This document shows, one piece after another, positions 1 through 8,710 of a stretch of 64,000 nucleotides of DNA. Positions within the stretch are counted from its first letter, which is position 1. Each line of letters opens with the position of its first letter. This stretch comes from Acidipropionibacterium sp. Lineage in GTDB: Bacteria; Actinomycetota; Actinomycetes; Propionibacteriales; Propionibacteriaceae. Made by a program: the position numbers and the translations under genes. Location of the stretch: contig JALCLH010000002.1 of assembly GCA_022647765.1 (NCBI GenBank), forward strand, positions 1 through 64,000, read 5' to 3'. The notes beneath the pieces were generated by a model. That model did not search any database and was not told where the DNA came from. It saw nothing but the letters and a program-made list of their open reading frames with translations.

Positions 1-1032
1 GGCTGGTCCAAGGACGGCAAGACCCTTCCCGGAGCGCTCGACCTGGAGTACAACCCCACCCCGGCCGAGGGCGGCGACTGCTACGGGCTCAGCCGATCCC
101 AGATGGCCGCCTGGATCACGAGCTTCAACAACTACTACGGCGCTCGCTGGGGCCGTTACCCGATCATCTACACCTCGACGGGCTGGTGGAACGAGTGCGT
201 CGGGACCTCCTTCGCCACGACCAACCCCCTGTGGATCGCCTCCTACGGCGGTGCCACCCCGGGCGCACTGCCGCTGGGCTGGTCGGCCCAGACCGTGTGG
301 CAGCATTCCGAGACGACCCTCGACGAGGACCTCTTCAACGGCTCCACATCACAATTGGCGGCCTTCGCCACCGCTGCGAAGCCCGCTCCCGGGTACCCCG
401 TCTCGGGTCCGATCAAGACCAAGTACCTCTCGGCGAGCACCACCCTCGGCGCGCCGACTGCGGCCATGGTCGCCCGCTCTGACGGCGGGTCCTATCAGGT
501 GTTCCGCAACGGGGTCATCACCTACGGCCGGACCACCGGCGTCCACGAGTTCGACGGTCCGATCTACACCCGATGGAAGGCCCTTGGCGCCGCCGCGGCG
601 CTGAGCTCCCTGGGCTACGCCACCAGTGACGGGAACTCCAGAGTGACCTTCCAGAAGGGCGGGATTCTCAACAATCCCGGTCGGGGCCACAGCTACATTA
701 TTCGGGGCGCCATCTGGAAAAAGTTCCAGTCCATCGGCGGGGTCGCCGCGATGGGTCTGCCGAAATCCGATGAGGTGAATGGCCGGGGCGGCGGCGTCCG
801 GAGAATGAACTGGTTCGAGGCCGGAGCCATCACCTGGGGAGTCGACGGCAAGACCTTCGCGGTCCGAGGCGCCATCTACCGGGCCTGGTCCGCGGCGGGA
901 TCCGAGAAGAGTCGGTACGGCAGGCCGGTGAGCGACGAGTACGCTTCGGGCCGGCAGATCCGTCAGAAGTTCTCCAACGGCTACATCTTGGCTTATCAGA
1001 GCGGCAAGGTCAGCGCGATCCGCTCCCGGTGA
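1..1032 (+). CDS. GH25 lysozyme with C-terminal LGFP repeats (5' end outside window)
   Basis: Secreted-type muramidase that would cut the glycan strand of peptidoglycan. The reading frame is open from base 1, so the N-terminus, including any signal peptide, lies upstream. The first part reads GALDLEYNP, the acidic DxE catalytic signature of glycoside hydrolase family 25, followed by family-typical YPIIYTS and PLWIASYG strands and a WQHS motif. From about residue 135 to the end come degenerate LGFP-type repeats (GAIWKKFQSIGG, MGLPKSDE, YGRPVSDE), which are associated with cell-envelope anchoring in actinobacteria. Family assignment is firm; substrate specificity and secretion are inferred. Confidence 0.85.
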   Translation, partial: GWSKDGKTLPGALDLEYNPTPAEGGDCYGLSRSQMAAWITSFNNYYGARWGRYPIIYTSTGWWNECVGTSFATTNPLWIASYGGATPGALPLGWSAQTVWQHSETTLDEDLFNGSTSQLAAFATAAKPAPGYPVSGPIKTKYLSASTTLGAPTAAMVARSDGGSYQVFRNGVITYGRTTGVHEFDGPIYTRWKALGAAAALSSLGYATSDGNSRVTFQKGGILNNPGRGHSYIIRGAIWKKFQSIGGVAAMGLPKSDEVNGRGGGVRRMNWFEAGAITWGVDGKTFAVRGAIYRAWSAAGSEKSRYGRPVSDEYASGRQIRQKFSNGYILAYQSGKVSAIRSR

Positions 1033-1090
1033 TCGCGGTGGGGACGCCCCCTCCAACCGGGTGACGCCGATCTCCGATCCCCGGCCGGCG

Positions 1091-1837
1091 TCACTCCAGA
1101 TCTTCGTCGGGGAGGACGTCGACCGATCTCACTCCCTCGGTGTCGCTCACCGCGGAGATGAGCGAGTCGGTGGCGCGGGGCCCCTCCAGCTCGAGGACCA
1201 GCCGGGCGGTGTCGCTCTCGGGCTGCGATCGCGGCACCGCGCTCTCGACCACCCATCCGGCCTTGGTGATGGTCGAGAGGATCTCGCGCAGCAGCCCGTG
1301 GCCGTCCTGATAGGTGACGTCGAGGTGCACCATCCCGCGAGTCCTGGAGGGCAGCACCTTCTCCAGTGCGTTGAAGCCGATCGTGATGGCGAAGTGCAAG
1401 GCCGTGACAACGACCGCCAGCAGCCACAGTCCCGCGCCGGCGGCCGTCCCGATCGCCGCCGACTCCCACACCGACGCCGCCGTGGTGAGCCCCCGGACCC
1501 GCCTGTGCCGGGTCACGATCAGACCGGCGCCGAGGAACCCGACGCCGGTGACGATCTGGGAGGCGATCCGGGAGGGGTCCAGCCGGAAATCACCGCCCAT
1601 CAGCGGCACGAGGTCGAAGAAGCCGTACTTGCCGACCTGCAGGAACAGCGCCGAGGAGACGCCGACGATGGCCTGGGTGCGCAGCCCGGCGCCCTTGCCG
1701 CGCAGCGTCCTCTCCAGCCCGATCAGGGAGGTGAGGACGAATGCCAGCAGGAGTTCTGCGACCTGGGCCCAGCCCTGCCCGGGTCCCAGGCCGATCATGA
1801 CCTCAAGCGGAGAATGGAGCGGAGACGGGATCACCAT
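1091..1837 (-). CDS. MgtC/SapB family membrane protein
   Basis: Polytopic inner-membrane protein of the MgtC/SapB family. The signature [17 protein letters not shown] opens the domain, followed by about four hydrophobic helices and the conserved GVGFLGAG and GLTTAASVW segments. A soluble ACT-like C-terminal domain of about 85 residues follows ([11 protein letters not shown] to the end), as in other long MgtC proteins. Start is uncertain: ATG at 1837 is chosen because it does not overlap the divergent gene. ATG 1798 is also possible, and ATG 1867 has an upstream GGGGA but shares a CATG with the start of the neighbouring gene. Ion transport itself is not established for this family. Confidence 0.75.
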   Translation of the reverse strand: MVIPSPLHSPLEVMIGLGPGQGWAQVAELLLAFVLTSLIGLERTLRGKGAGLRTQAIVGVSSALFLQVGKYGFFDLVPLMGGDFRLDPSRIASQIVTGVGFLGAGLIVTRHRRVRGLTTAASVWESAAIGTAAGAGLWLLAVVVTALHFAITIGFNALEKVLPSRTRGMVHLDVTYQDGHGLLREILSTITKAGWVVESAVPRSQPESDTARLVLELEGPRATDSLISAVSDTEGVRSVDVLPDEDLE

Positions 1838-1865
1838 GATCACATTGTCGTGGTTGACTGAGGTC

Positions 1866-2147
1866 ATGCGCCTGAAGTCCCCAGAACCGATCACGACAGG
1901 ACCGATCACTCTTGAAGAGATCCAGGCGATCCGCTTCAACAACGGTGCGCGCATGGAGTACCGGGTTGACGACGTCGACCCGTTCATCGACTCCCTCATC
2001 GCCCGGGTGCAGGCCGGCCGGCCCGTCGACGATCTGGTCGCCAAGCCGAAGTTCAGACTGTCGCGAAGGTATGACAGCTCCTACTGCTGCCGCGAGGTGG
2101 ACGCCTTCGTCAAGAGCCTGAAGGGACGCCCGGTCGCGAAACCCTAG
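1866..2147 (+). CDS. Small protein with two DivIVA-type motifs
   Basis: A 93-residue protein with two copies of the short DivIVA-like motif: a degenerate one ([17 protein letters not shown]) and a clearer one ([19 protein letters not shown]) matching the consensus G/RYDxxEVDxFL. Such tandem motifs occur in small actinobacterial proteins and can mediate coiled-coil or septum-related interactions; the role here is unknown. ATG 1866 is preceded by GAGG at very short spacing. The stop overlaps the stop of the convergent glucosidase gene, and the start lies head-to-head with the MgtC-like gene. Confidence 0.65.
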   Translation: MRLKSPEPITTGPITLEEIQAIRFNNGARMEYRVDDVDPFIDSLIARVQAGRPVDDLVAKPKFRLSRRYDSSYCCREVDAFVKSLKGRPVAKP

Positions 2148-3842
2148 CTCTGACGCAGCCAGACCGTCGTCGCCCCGGGCAGCAGCGCCTCCCCGGCGTC
2201 CCCCCGCGCAAGCGGCTCGCTGGCCACCAGCACCTCCCCGTCGGCAGCTCCACCGCCTCGGCCCGAAGTTGGTGACGCAGAGCCACCCGCCCGGGCGGCG
2301 GAAGGCCAGCACATCCCCGGTCGAGATCGAATCGTCCCAGTCCAGGGTCTCGGCACCCTCCAGCTCCCCGCGCAGCCGAAGAGCCTCGCGGTACAAAGAC
2401 AGGGTCGAACCCCCGACGCCGTCCTCGGCCTCCACCGAGACGCCGGAGAACCAGGACGGCTGGGGCAGATGGGCTCCGTCGGAGCCGAATCCGAAGGACG
2501 ATCCGCCGCGGGTCCATGGCAGCGGCACCCGGCAGCCGTCGCGCCCCAGCCCGTCGTAGGCGTCTGCCCCGCCGTGGAAGAAGACCGGGTCCTGGCGCTG
2601 ATCGGCGGCGATCTCGGTGACCTCGTGCAGGCCGAGCTCCTCGCCCTGGTACAGGTAGGCGCTGCCTGGCAGGGCCAGCTCGACCAGGGTCGCCGCCCGG
2701 GCCCGCCGCAGCCCCAGCTCGCGGTCGATCCGGTCGGCCGGCGCTCCGGCGGCGATCCACTCGGCGCCCTGCTTGGCCTTGCGCCCATCCAGCGGCGCCA
2801 GACCGTAGCGGGTGGCATGGCGGACGACGTCGTGGTTCGACAGCACCCAGGTCGACGAGGACCCGGACAGCGCGCACTGCTCCAGGTTGGCGGCGATGAT
2901 GCGCCGGAACTGGGCGGCGTCGAAATCGGCCATCAGGAGGTCGAAGTTGAAGGCCTGGCCCAGCGACTCCGGCCTGGCGTAGCGGGCCCGGCGGGCCGGA
3001 TCGTCCAGCCACGCCTCGGCCACCGCGGTGCGCGGCGGGTGGTACTCGTTGAACACCGCGCGCCATTCGGCGTAGATGTCCTGCACCTCGTCGCGGTCGA
3101 TGATCGGGTGCGTCCCGTCGATCGGCATGGCGGCCATCTCGGCCTTCGAGGGCAGTACCTCGGGCAGGTCCTTGGCCAGCGCGTTGGCGACGTCGACCCG
3201 GAACCCGTCGACCCCGCGGTCGGCCCAGAATCGCAGCGTCTCGATGAACTCGGCGTGCACGTCGGGGTTCTTCCAGTTCCAGTCGGGCTGCTCGACGGCG
3301 AAGGTGTGCAGGTACCACTGGCCGTCGGACACCCGGGTCCAGGCCGGTCCGCCGAAGGACGCCGTCCAGTCCGCCGGCGCGATCTCGCCGTGCTCACCGA
3401 GCCCGTCGCGGAAGATATAGCGGTCGCGGGCGGGCGATCCCTTCGGGGAGCGCAGGGCCTCCTGGAACCAGCGGTGCTGGTCGGAGGAGTGGTTCGGCAC
3501 GATGTCGACGATGAGCCGCAGGCCGGCCTCGTGCAGCCGAGCGCTCATCTCGTCGAAGTCGTCGAGGGTGCCGATCCGCGGGTCGACGTCGCGGTAGTCG
3601 GCGACGTCGTAGCCCCCGTCGGCCAGCTCGGAGGGGTAGAAGGGGCTCAGCCAGACGGCGTCCACCCCCAGCTCTTTGAGGTAGGGCACTCGCGAGATGA
3701 TGCCGCGCAGATCGCCGATGCCGTCGCCGTTGGAGTCCGCGAAGGAGCGCGGGTAGATCTGGTAGACGACGGCCTGGCGCCACCAGTCGGGGGAGTCGGC
3801 GGGGATGCGGAACTGGGACTGTTCTGCCGGTGCGATGGTCAC
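2144..3842 (-). CDS. GH13 alpha-glucosidase (two apparent frameshifts near the 3' end)
   Basis: Cytoplasmic alpha-glucosidase/oligo-1,6-glucosidase type enzyme that releases glucose from alpha-glucosides. The N-terminus WWRQAVVYQIYPRSFAD, the nucleophile motif GFRVDVANAL, acid/base region AEAWL and the SNHD motif are all present. Total length is about 566 residues, normal for the family. The frame breaks twice near the C-terminus: a C run at 2262-2264 and one at 2236-2239 each appear one base short. Restoring both gives a normal tail ending [13 protein letters not shown]. An AAGGA ribosome site lies seven bases before the ATG. No signal peptide. I read the breaks as sequencing error; a true pseudogene cannot be excluded. 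Confidence 0.85.
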
Positions 3843-4020
3843 GGTGTCCTTCTGGGGAAGTGCCGGGCGGTGCCCGAGGAGGTCTGTGCGAAGTTGATTC
3901 GCGGATCAAATCTATCCTCGGCGCCGCGCCCGGCACTTCGAACTGCGCGCCGAGGAGGCGTGAGCGCGACCTCTCTCGGCCTGGCCGCCCCTGCTTCGAC
4001 ATGAGCTGGGGCCCGATGCC

Positions 4021-4093
4021 GCGAAAACCGACGAGATGGGCCCCTTTCGGGGGCGATACGGACCCACCAGGGCGCCGTCTCGTCGGTTTTCGC
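4021..4093. repeat. Long palindrome (single-copy stem) after the TetR-kinase gene
   Basis: Perfect 16-bp inverted repeat, GCGAAAACCGACGAGA at 4021-4036 and its complement at 4078-4093, around 41 bases that contain a second small GC hairpin (gggcccc/ggggg). It lies 11 bases beyond the stop codon of the TetR-kinase gene, so in transcripts of that gene it would form a strong terminator-like hairpin without a clear U tract. Its architecture matches the other palindromes in this window. Confidence 0.75.
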
Positions 4094-4103
4094 AGTACTG
4101 GGG

Positions 4104-5429
4104 TCAGGAAGCGTGGCCAGCCAGGCCAGGGGATGCAGACAGCGGGCCGTCGGCGACCAGAGCGAGGCCGGGCTGGAGACCGGCCGGGGGGGTGCCCGCG
4201 ACGATCAGCTTCGCCCTCTCCCATGGGCGGTCCGCGGCGAGGTGGGCGCGTTCGGCGCCGTACCAGGTGGACCAGAAGGCCTGAGTCTGTTCCCGGTTGC
4301 CGTTGACGCCGGAGGCGAGGTCGCGCTCGATGCCGCGCCTGGTGGCCTCGGTGCGGTCGGCCTGCACCCAGATGACCGCGTCGATGAGATCGGCGCCCAC
4401 GGCATCGGCGGCACCGGCCCCTTCGACGATGAGAACCTGAGTTCCGGCCGGGACCTCAATGGTCCCGGTTCTGTCGTGCTTGACCCAGGCGGGCGGGGTG
4501 AATGAGACCGGGCGGCCCTGGGAAGCGGGTTCGAGCACGTTCTCACGCAGGAGCTCGGCCCAGCCGAAGAGCGGTTCGTGCCAGGCGAGATCATCCGAGC
4601 TGACAATTGCTGTGCCGGGGGTGAGTGCCGCGAGTTCGGCGGCGAGTGTCGTCTTGCCGGCGGCGCAGCGTCCATCGATCGCGACGATCACCGGCACGCC
4701 GGGCCGGGGTGCGGTCGCGGTCGCGGCGAGGAGCTTCTCCCATTCCTCGGCCAGGGCCGTGCGCCGCCAGGAGGGGACCGAGGGCTCCTCGGGTTCAAGG
4801 GTGAAGTCGGTGAACATGACGGCCCGGTCGGGCAGGCAGACCCGCTGGACGGCGCGGACGACCTCACCGGGATCGTGGGTCTCGACGTCGAGGGAGCGGT
4901 GGATGGTGAGCCCTTCGATCAGCGCATCCAGCAGCCGGGCGGTCTCCGGATCGAAGTGGCGCTCCAGGGCGGCGCGGCTGCGGGCCATCCAGGCGGCGGT
5001 GATGTCGCGGTAGGCGGGCTCGCGGGCGGCAAGGGTGTACAGCTCATGGGTGAGGACGAGATCGCGAAGATCGCCGAACACATCATCGAGGATGATCGCG
5101 ACCACCGCCGCCTGGGCGGATGCAGGGTCGGTCGCGGCGGCCATCCGGCGGTCAAACCGCTCGCTGACCGTGGTCGCGAACCGGGTGAACGCCTCGTACA
5201 GCAGCTCGTCCATGCCCGAGAAGTGATAGGTCATCGACCCCAGTGGCACGCTGGCGGCGTCGGCGATCTTGCGATGCGAGGCCCCCGCGACGCCGTACTC
5301 GGCGATCACGTCCAGGCAGGCGTCGATGATCCGGTCGCGACGGTCCGGATCATTGCGCCGGCCCTGGCGGGTACCAGACCTCCGCTCCCGATCACTGCGG
5401 GAGTCCCCAGCGACATGGTCCGTGGTCAT
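4104..5429 (-). CDS. TetR-family regulator fused to a uridine-kinase-like P-loop domain
   Basis: One uninterrupted 441-residue frame with two modules. Residues about 32-80 form a TetR helix-turn-helix (IIDACLDVIAEYGVAGAS, SVPLGSMTYHFSG). Residues about 80-200 form the TetR ligand-binding helical domain. After a linker, residues 248-430 form a nucleoside-kinase-like domain with Walker A GRCAAGKTT at 253-261, an SSDDLAWHEP segment and VLIVEGAGA, as in actinobacterial uridine kinase family proteins. The kinase-like part may bind or phosphorylate the effector; that is inference. The gene is divergent from an MFS transporter, the usual TetR-target layout, and the intergenic region holds candidate operators. 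No frameshift is needed to explain the fusion. Confidence 0.8.
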   Translation of the reverse strand: MTTDHVAGDSRSDRERRSGTRQGRRNDPDRRDRIIDACLDVIAEYGVAGASHRKIADAASVPLGSMTYHFSGMDELLYEAFTRFATTVSERFDRRMAAATDPASAQAAVVAIILDDVFGDLRDLVLTHELYTLAAREPAYRDITAAWMARSRAALERHFDPETARLLDALIEGLTIHRSLDVETHDPGEVVRAVQRVCLPDRAVMFTDFTLEPEEPSVPSWRRTALAEEWEKLLAATATAPRPGVPVIVAIDGRCAAGKTTLAAELAALTPGTAIVSSDDLAWHEPLFGWAELLRENVLEPASQGRPVSFTPPAWVKHDRTGTIEVPAGTQVLIVEGAGAADAVGADLIDAVIWVQADRTEATRRGIERDLASGVNGNREQTQAFWSTWYGAERAHLAADRPWERAKLIVAGTPPAGLQPGLALVADGPLSASPGLAGHAS

Positions 5430-5456
5430 GGGGTCAATCTATCACGATGGGTGTAC

Positions 5457-5485
5457 GTGCGTCCGCACTTATGAGTACACTCGTA
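5457..5485. promoter_or_regulatory. Candidate TetR operators between regulator-kinase and MFS genes
   Basis: Two adjacent inverted repeats lie in the divergent promoter region: GTGCGTCCGCAC (5457-5468, 5-bp arms) and TATGAGTACACTCGTA (5470-5485, 7-bp arms with one mismatch). TetR proteins usually bind such 12-18 bp palindromes next to their own start. The assignment rests on position and symmetry only. Confidence 0.4.
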
Positions 5486-5616
5486 CCTACTGCATCGGAA
5501 GACTCGCTTCTGGTCGCTTGAGAACACCTCCGTTCCCGGCCGAGTGCCGGCTGATTCCACGGTCCGGATCACTCGGGGTCAGGCACACGAGACCCTGCCC
5601 ACTCGATTGGAGAATC

Positions 5617-6825
5617 GTGTACGCGCTGCTGCTAGGAATCATCTATCTGGCCTTCGTCAGCCTCGGCCTTCCCGACTCCCTGGTGGGGGCGGGGTGGCCC
5701 GTCATGCACCGAGATCTCAACGTGCCCACCTCGTACGCCGGTCTTGTCACGATGGTCATCGCCGCCGGGACGATCGTCTCGAGCCTGCTGTCGGAACGGC
5801 TCACCAGACGACTCGGAACCGGCCTGGTCACCGCGATCAGTGTCGGGATGACGGCGGCCGCGCTGCTCGGCTTCTCCGCCTCGACATCATTCTGGATGCT
5901 GCTGCTGTGGGCCATCCCGTACGGCCTGGGAGCCGGGGCGGTGGACGCCGCGCTGAACAATTACGTGGCATTGCACTATTCCTCCAGACATATGAGCTGG
6001 TTGCACGGATGCTGGGGAATCGGCGCCTCCATCAGCCCGTTCATCATGGGGTACGCGCTCTCCCACAACCTTGGCTGGTCCAGGGGCTATCTCATTGTCG
6101 GCCTGATCCAGGTGGTCGTGACGGCGATTCTGATTGCCGGAATCCGATTGTGGCAGAAGGTCAACCCGACAAATCTGCGCGCCAGCCGGGGAGGGCAGGC
6201 TGCAGACACTCCGAAAGAACCAGCCCATGCGGTGCCATTGACGGACACCGTGAGAATCCCCGGTGTCACGCTCATGCTTCTCGCATTCTTCGGCTACTGC
6301 GCTTTCGAGGGCACGTCCATGCTCTGGGCTTCGACCTATCTGGCGCAATACCGGGGAGTGAGCGCGGCCACTGCCGCGCGGTTCGGCTCATTGTTCGTGC
6401 TCGGCATCACCGCGGGCCGCTTCATCAGCGGCCTCTTCGCGGATCGCCTCGGAGACAGGACGATGATCCGCTTCGGTTCGCTGGCCGCATTGCTGGGGGC
6501 CGGCCTCATCGCCCTGCCGCTCAATTCCAGCGTCCTGGCCCTCATCGGTCTGGTTGCCGCAGGCCTCGGCTGTGCGCCCATCTATCCATCGATCATCCAT
6601 GCCACGCCGACCAATTTCGGCTCACAGTATTCGCACGCTGTCATCGGTATCCAGATGGCGTCGGCATACCTGGGAACCACACTCATGCCGCCACTGTTCG
6701 GGCTGATCTCAGCCAGAACCGGAATATGGCTCTTCCCCTTCTATCTGTTGGTTCTTGCCGCATTGGTTCTGGTGATGACACAGATCCTGAACCGCGTCGT
6801 GGACAGGAACCACACCGGAGTGTGA
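5617..6825 (+). CDS. MFS transporter (FucP/YbjJ-like)
   Basis: A 402-residue, about 12-helix major facilitator transporter in the cytoplasmic membrane. The GTG start at 5617 follows GGAGA and puts the first helix (VYALLLGIIYLAFVSLGLPD) at the N-terminus, as in fucose-permease-like and YbjJ-like members. Conserved elements are the loop 2-3 motif SERLTRRLG, GLGAGAVDAALNNYVA and the LFADRLGDR repeat in the second half. The substrate cannot be told; sugars or small organic compounds are typical. Codon use is more AT-rich at third positions (att, gca, ttg) than in its neighbours, which hints at acquisition. Probably controlled by the divergent TetR-kinase protein. Confidence 0.8.
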   Translation: MYALLLGIIYLAFVSLGLPDSLVGAGWPVMHRDLNVPTSYAGLVTMVIAAGTIVSSLLSERLTRRLGTGLVTAISVGMTAAALLGFSASTSFWMLLLWAIPYGLGAGAVDAALNNYVALHYSSRHMSWLHGCWGIGASISPFIMGYALSHNLGWSRGYLIVGLIQVVVTAILIAGIRLWQKVNPTNLRASRGGQAADTPKEPAHAVPLTDTVRIPGVTLMLLAFFGYCAFEGTSMLWASTYLAQYRGVSAATAARFGSLFVLGITAGRFISGLFADRLGDRTMIRFGSLAALLGAGLIALPLNSSVLALIGLVAAGLGCAPIYPSIIHATPTNFGSQYSHAVIGIQMASAYLGTTLMPPLFGLISARTGIWLFPFYLLVLAALVLVMTQILNRVVDRNHTGV

Positions 6826-6893
6826 CCCTGGCGTCCCACTTCTTCCGACATTCGATCCACCGCCGCGTGTGCGACGCCCCGCACGCAGAGCAC

Positions 6894-8710
6894 TCAGGCC
6901 AGCGAGGCCTCCCAGGCCCGGTGCAGATTCGCGTACCGGCCGCCCCGGCGGAGCAGCTCGGCGGGGGCGCCGTCCTCGACGATCCGGCCGTGCTCCAGCA
7001 CCAGCACCCGGTCGGCGATCTCCACGGTCGACAGCCGGTGGGCGATGATGATCGCGGTCCGGTCGGCCAGGATCGTGCGCAGGGCGCGCTGCACCAGCCG
7101 CTCCGAGGGGATGTCCAGGGATGACGTCGCCTCGTCCAGGATGAGTACCGCCGGGTCGGCCAGGAAGGCCCGGGCGAAGGCCACCAGCTGACGCTGCCCG
7201 GCCGACAGCCGCCCGCCCCGCTGGGAGACGTCGGTGTCGTAGCCGTCGGGCATCGCCTCGATGAACTCGTCGGCGCCGACCATCCGCGCGGCGTGCTCGA
7301 TCTCGGAGCGCGCGGCGCCGGGGCGCCCGAAGGCGATGTTGTCGGCGATGGTGCCGTCGAAGATGAAGTTCTCCTGGGTGACCAGGGTCACGCTGCGGCG
7401 CAGATCGGCGTCGCTGATCCGGTACAGGCTCACCCCGTCCAGCGCCACCCGGCCCTCGGCGGGGTCGTGGAAGCGCGAGACCAGCTTGGCGATCGTTGTC
7501 TTCCCGGCGCCGGTGGTGCCGACCAGGGCCACCGTCTGGCCGGCCGGGATGTGCAGGTCCAGGTCGGGCAGCACCCGGCGTCCGTCGACATAGCCGAAGG
7601 CGACATGGTCCAGATCCAGCCGCCCGGCGGCATCGGACAGAGGCACGGGATCGGCCGGCTCGGGGACGCCGGGCTCCTCGTCCAGCACCCCTGACAGCTT
7701 CTCCAGAGCCGAGGACGCCGACTGGAAGGTGTTGTAGAACTCTCCGATATCGGCCAGCGGCTCGAAGAACTGCCGCAGATACAGCAGGAAAGCGGTGAGG
7801 ACGCCGATCGTCGCCCAGTCGTTGATGACGAACATCCCGCCGACCAGCAGCACCACGCCGACGGTGACATTGCCGATCAGGGTGATCCCGGCATGAAGAT
7901 CGCGAACAGCCGGAAGGAGCGCACGTTGATCGCCCGGTAGCGGTCCGCAAGGCCGGTGAAGATCTCCTGGTTGCGGGGCTCGCGCCGGTAGGCCTGGACG
8001 GCCTTGATGCCGGTCATGGTCTCGGTGAAATGCATGATGAGGGCGGCCGAGGCGTTGCGCACCTTGCGGAAGGTGCGGCTCGACTCCGAGGAGAACCACC
8101 TCATCAGCAGCCCCACGAAGACCAGCGAGGCCAGGCAGACCAGGCCCAGCCGCCAGTCCATCACCAGCAGCATGATCCCGGTGCCGACCAGGGTCAGCAG
8201 GGCCGAGACGAGGCCGTCGAAGCCCTGCTCCATCAGCTCGGCGATGGCGTCGATGTCGTTGGTCATCCGGGAGACCACCCGCCCGGAGGTGTAGCGGTCG
8301 TGGAAGGCGACGTCCAGGCTCTGGAAGTGCCGGAAGACGCGGCGGCGCAGCTCCAGCAGCAGGTCCTGGCCGACCCGCCCGGAGACCCGCAGGAAGACGA
8401 TCCGGGTGATCACCTGGGTCACCAGGGCCACCAGCATCGCGGCCACTGTCTCGATCAGGGGTCGCGCCGAGCCGCCGGCCATCAGCGGCGGGATGCCGAG
8501 GTCGATCCCCCGGCGCACCAGCCACGGGGAGGCCAGCCGGGACAGGTTCTCCAGGATGACCATCGCGATGAGCAGCCAGATGAGGCCTTTGTAGGGGCGC
8601 AGCAGATCCCACAGCAGGGCGCGGCTGCGGGCCCTCAGGAAGCCCGAGGCCCGCTGGGAGACCTCGGCGGCCTCCTCGTTGGCGACTCCGCGCCAGTCGG
8701 CGTCACTCAT
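6894..8710 (-). CDS. ABC exporter subunit, membrane plus ATPase, catalytically canonical half (frameshift near 7887)
   Basis: Half-transporter with an N-terminal six-helix exporter domain ([17 protein letters not shown] onward) and a C-terminal ATPase: Walker [10 protein letters not shown], signature [14 protein letters not shown], Walker [13 protein letters not shown], and the H-loop in [11 protein letters not shown]. Walker B carries the catalytic glutamate, but the signature is the variant LSAGQ. The frame breaks once at the C run 7887-7889, where one extra C restores [12 protein letters not shown]. It overlaps the 3' end of the partner gene by eight bases and is translated after it. With the partner it should form a heterodimeric multidrug/lipid-type exporter; the substrate is unknown. 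Confidence 0.85.

Noticed and set aside
1061..1861. Plus-strand open frame opposite the MgtC-like gene
   Set aside because: Gly/Arg/Asp-rich composition and no domain; it is the antisense shadow of a recognisable membrane protein. The same applies to many long frames opposite real genes in this GC-rich DNA.
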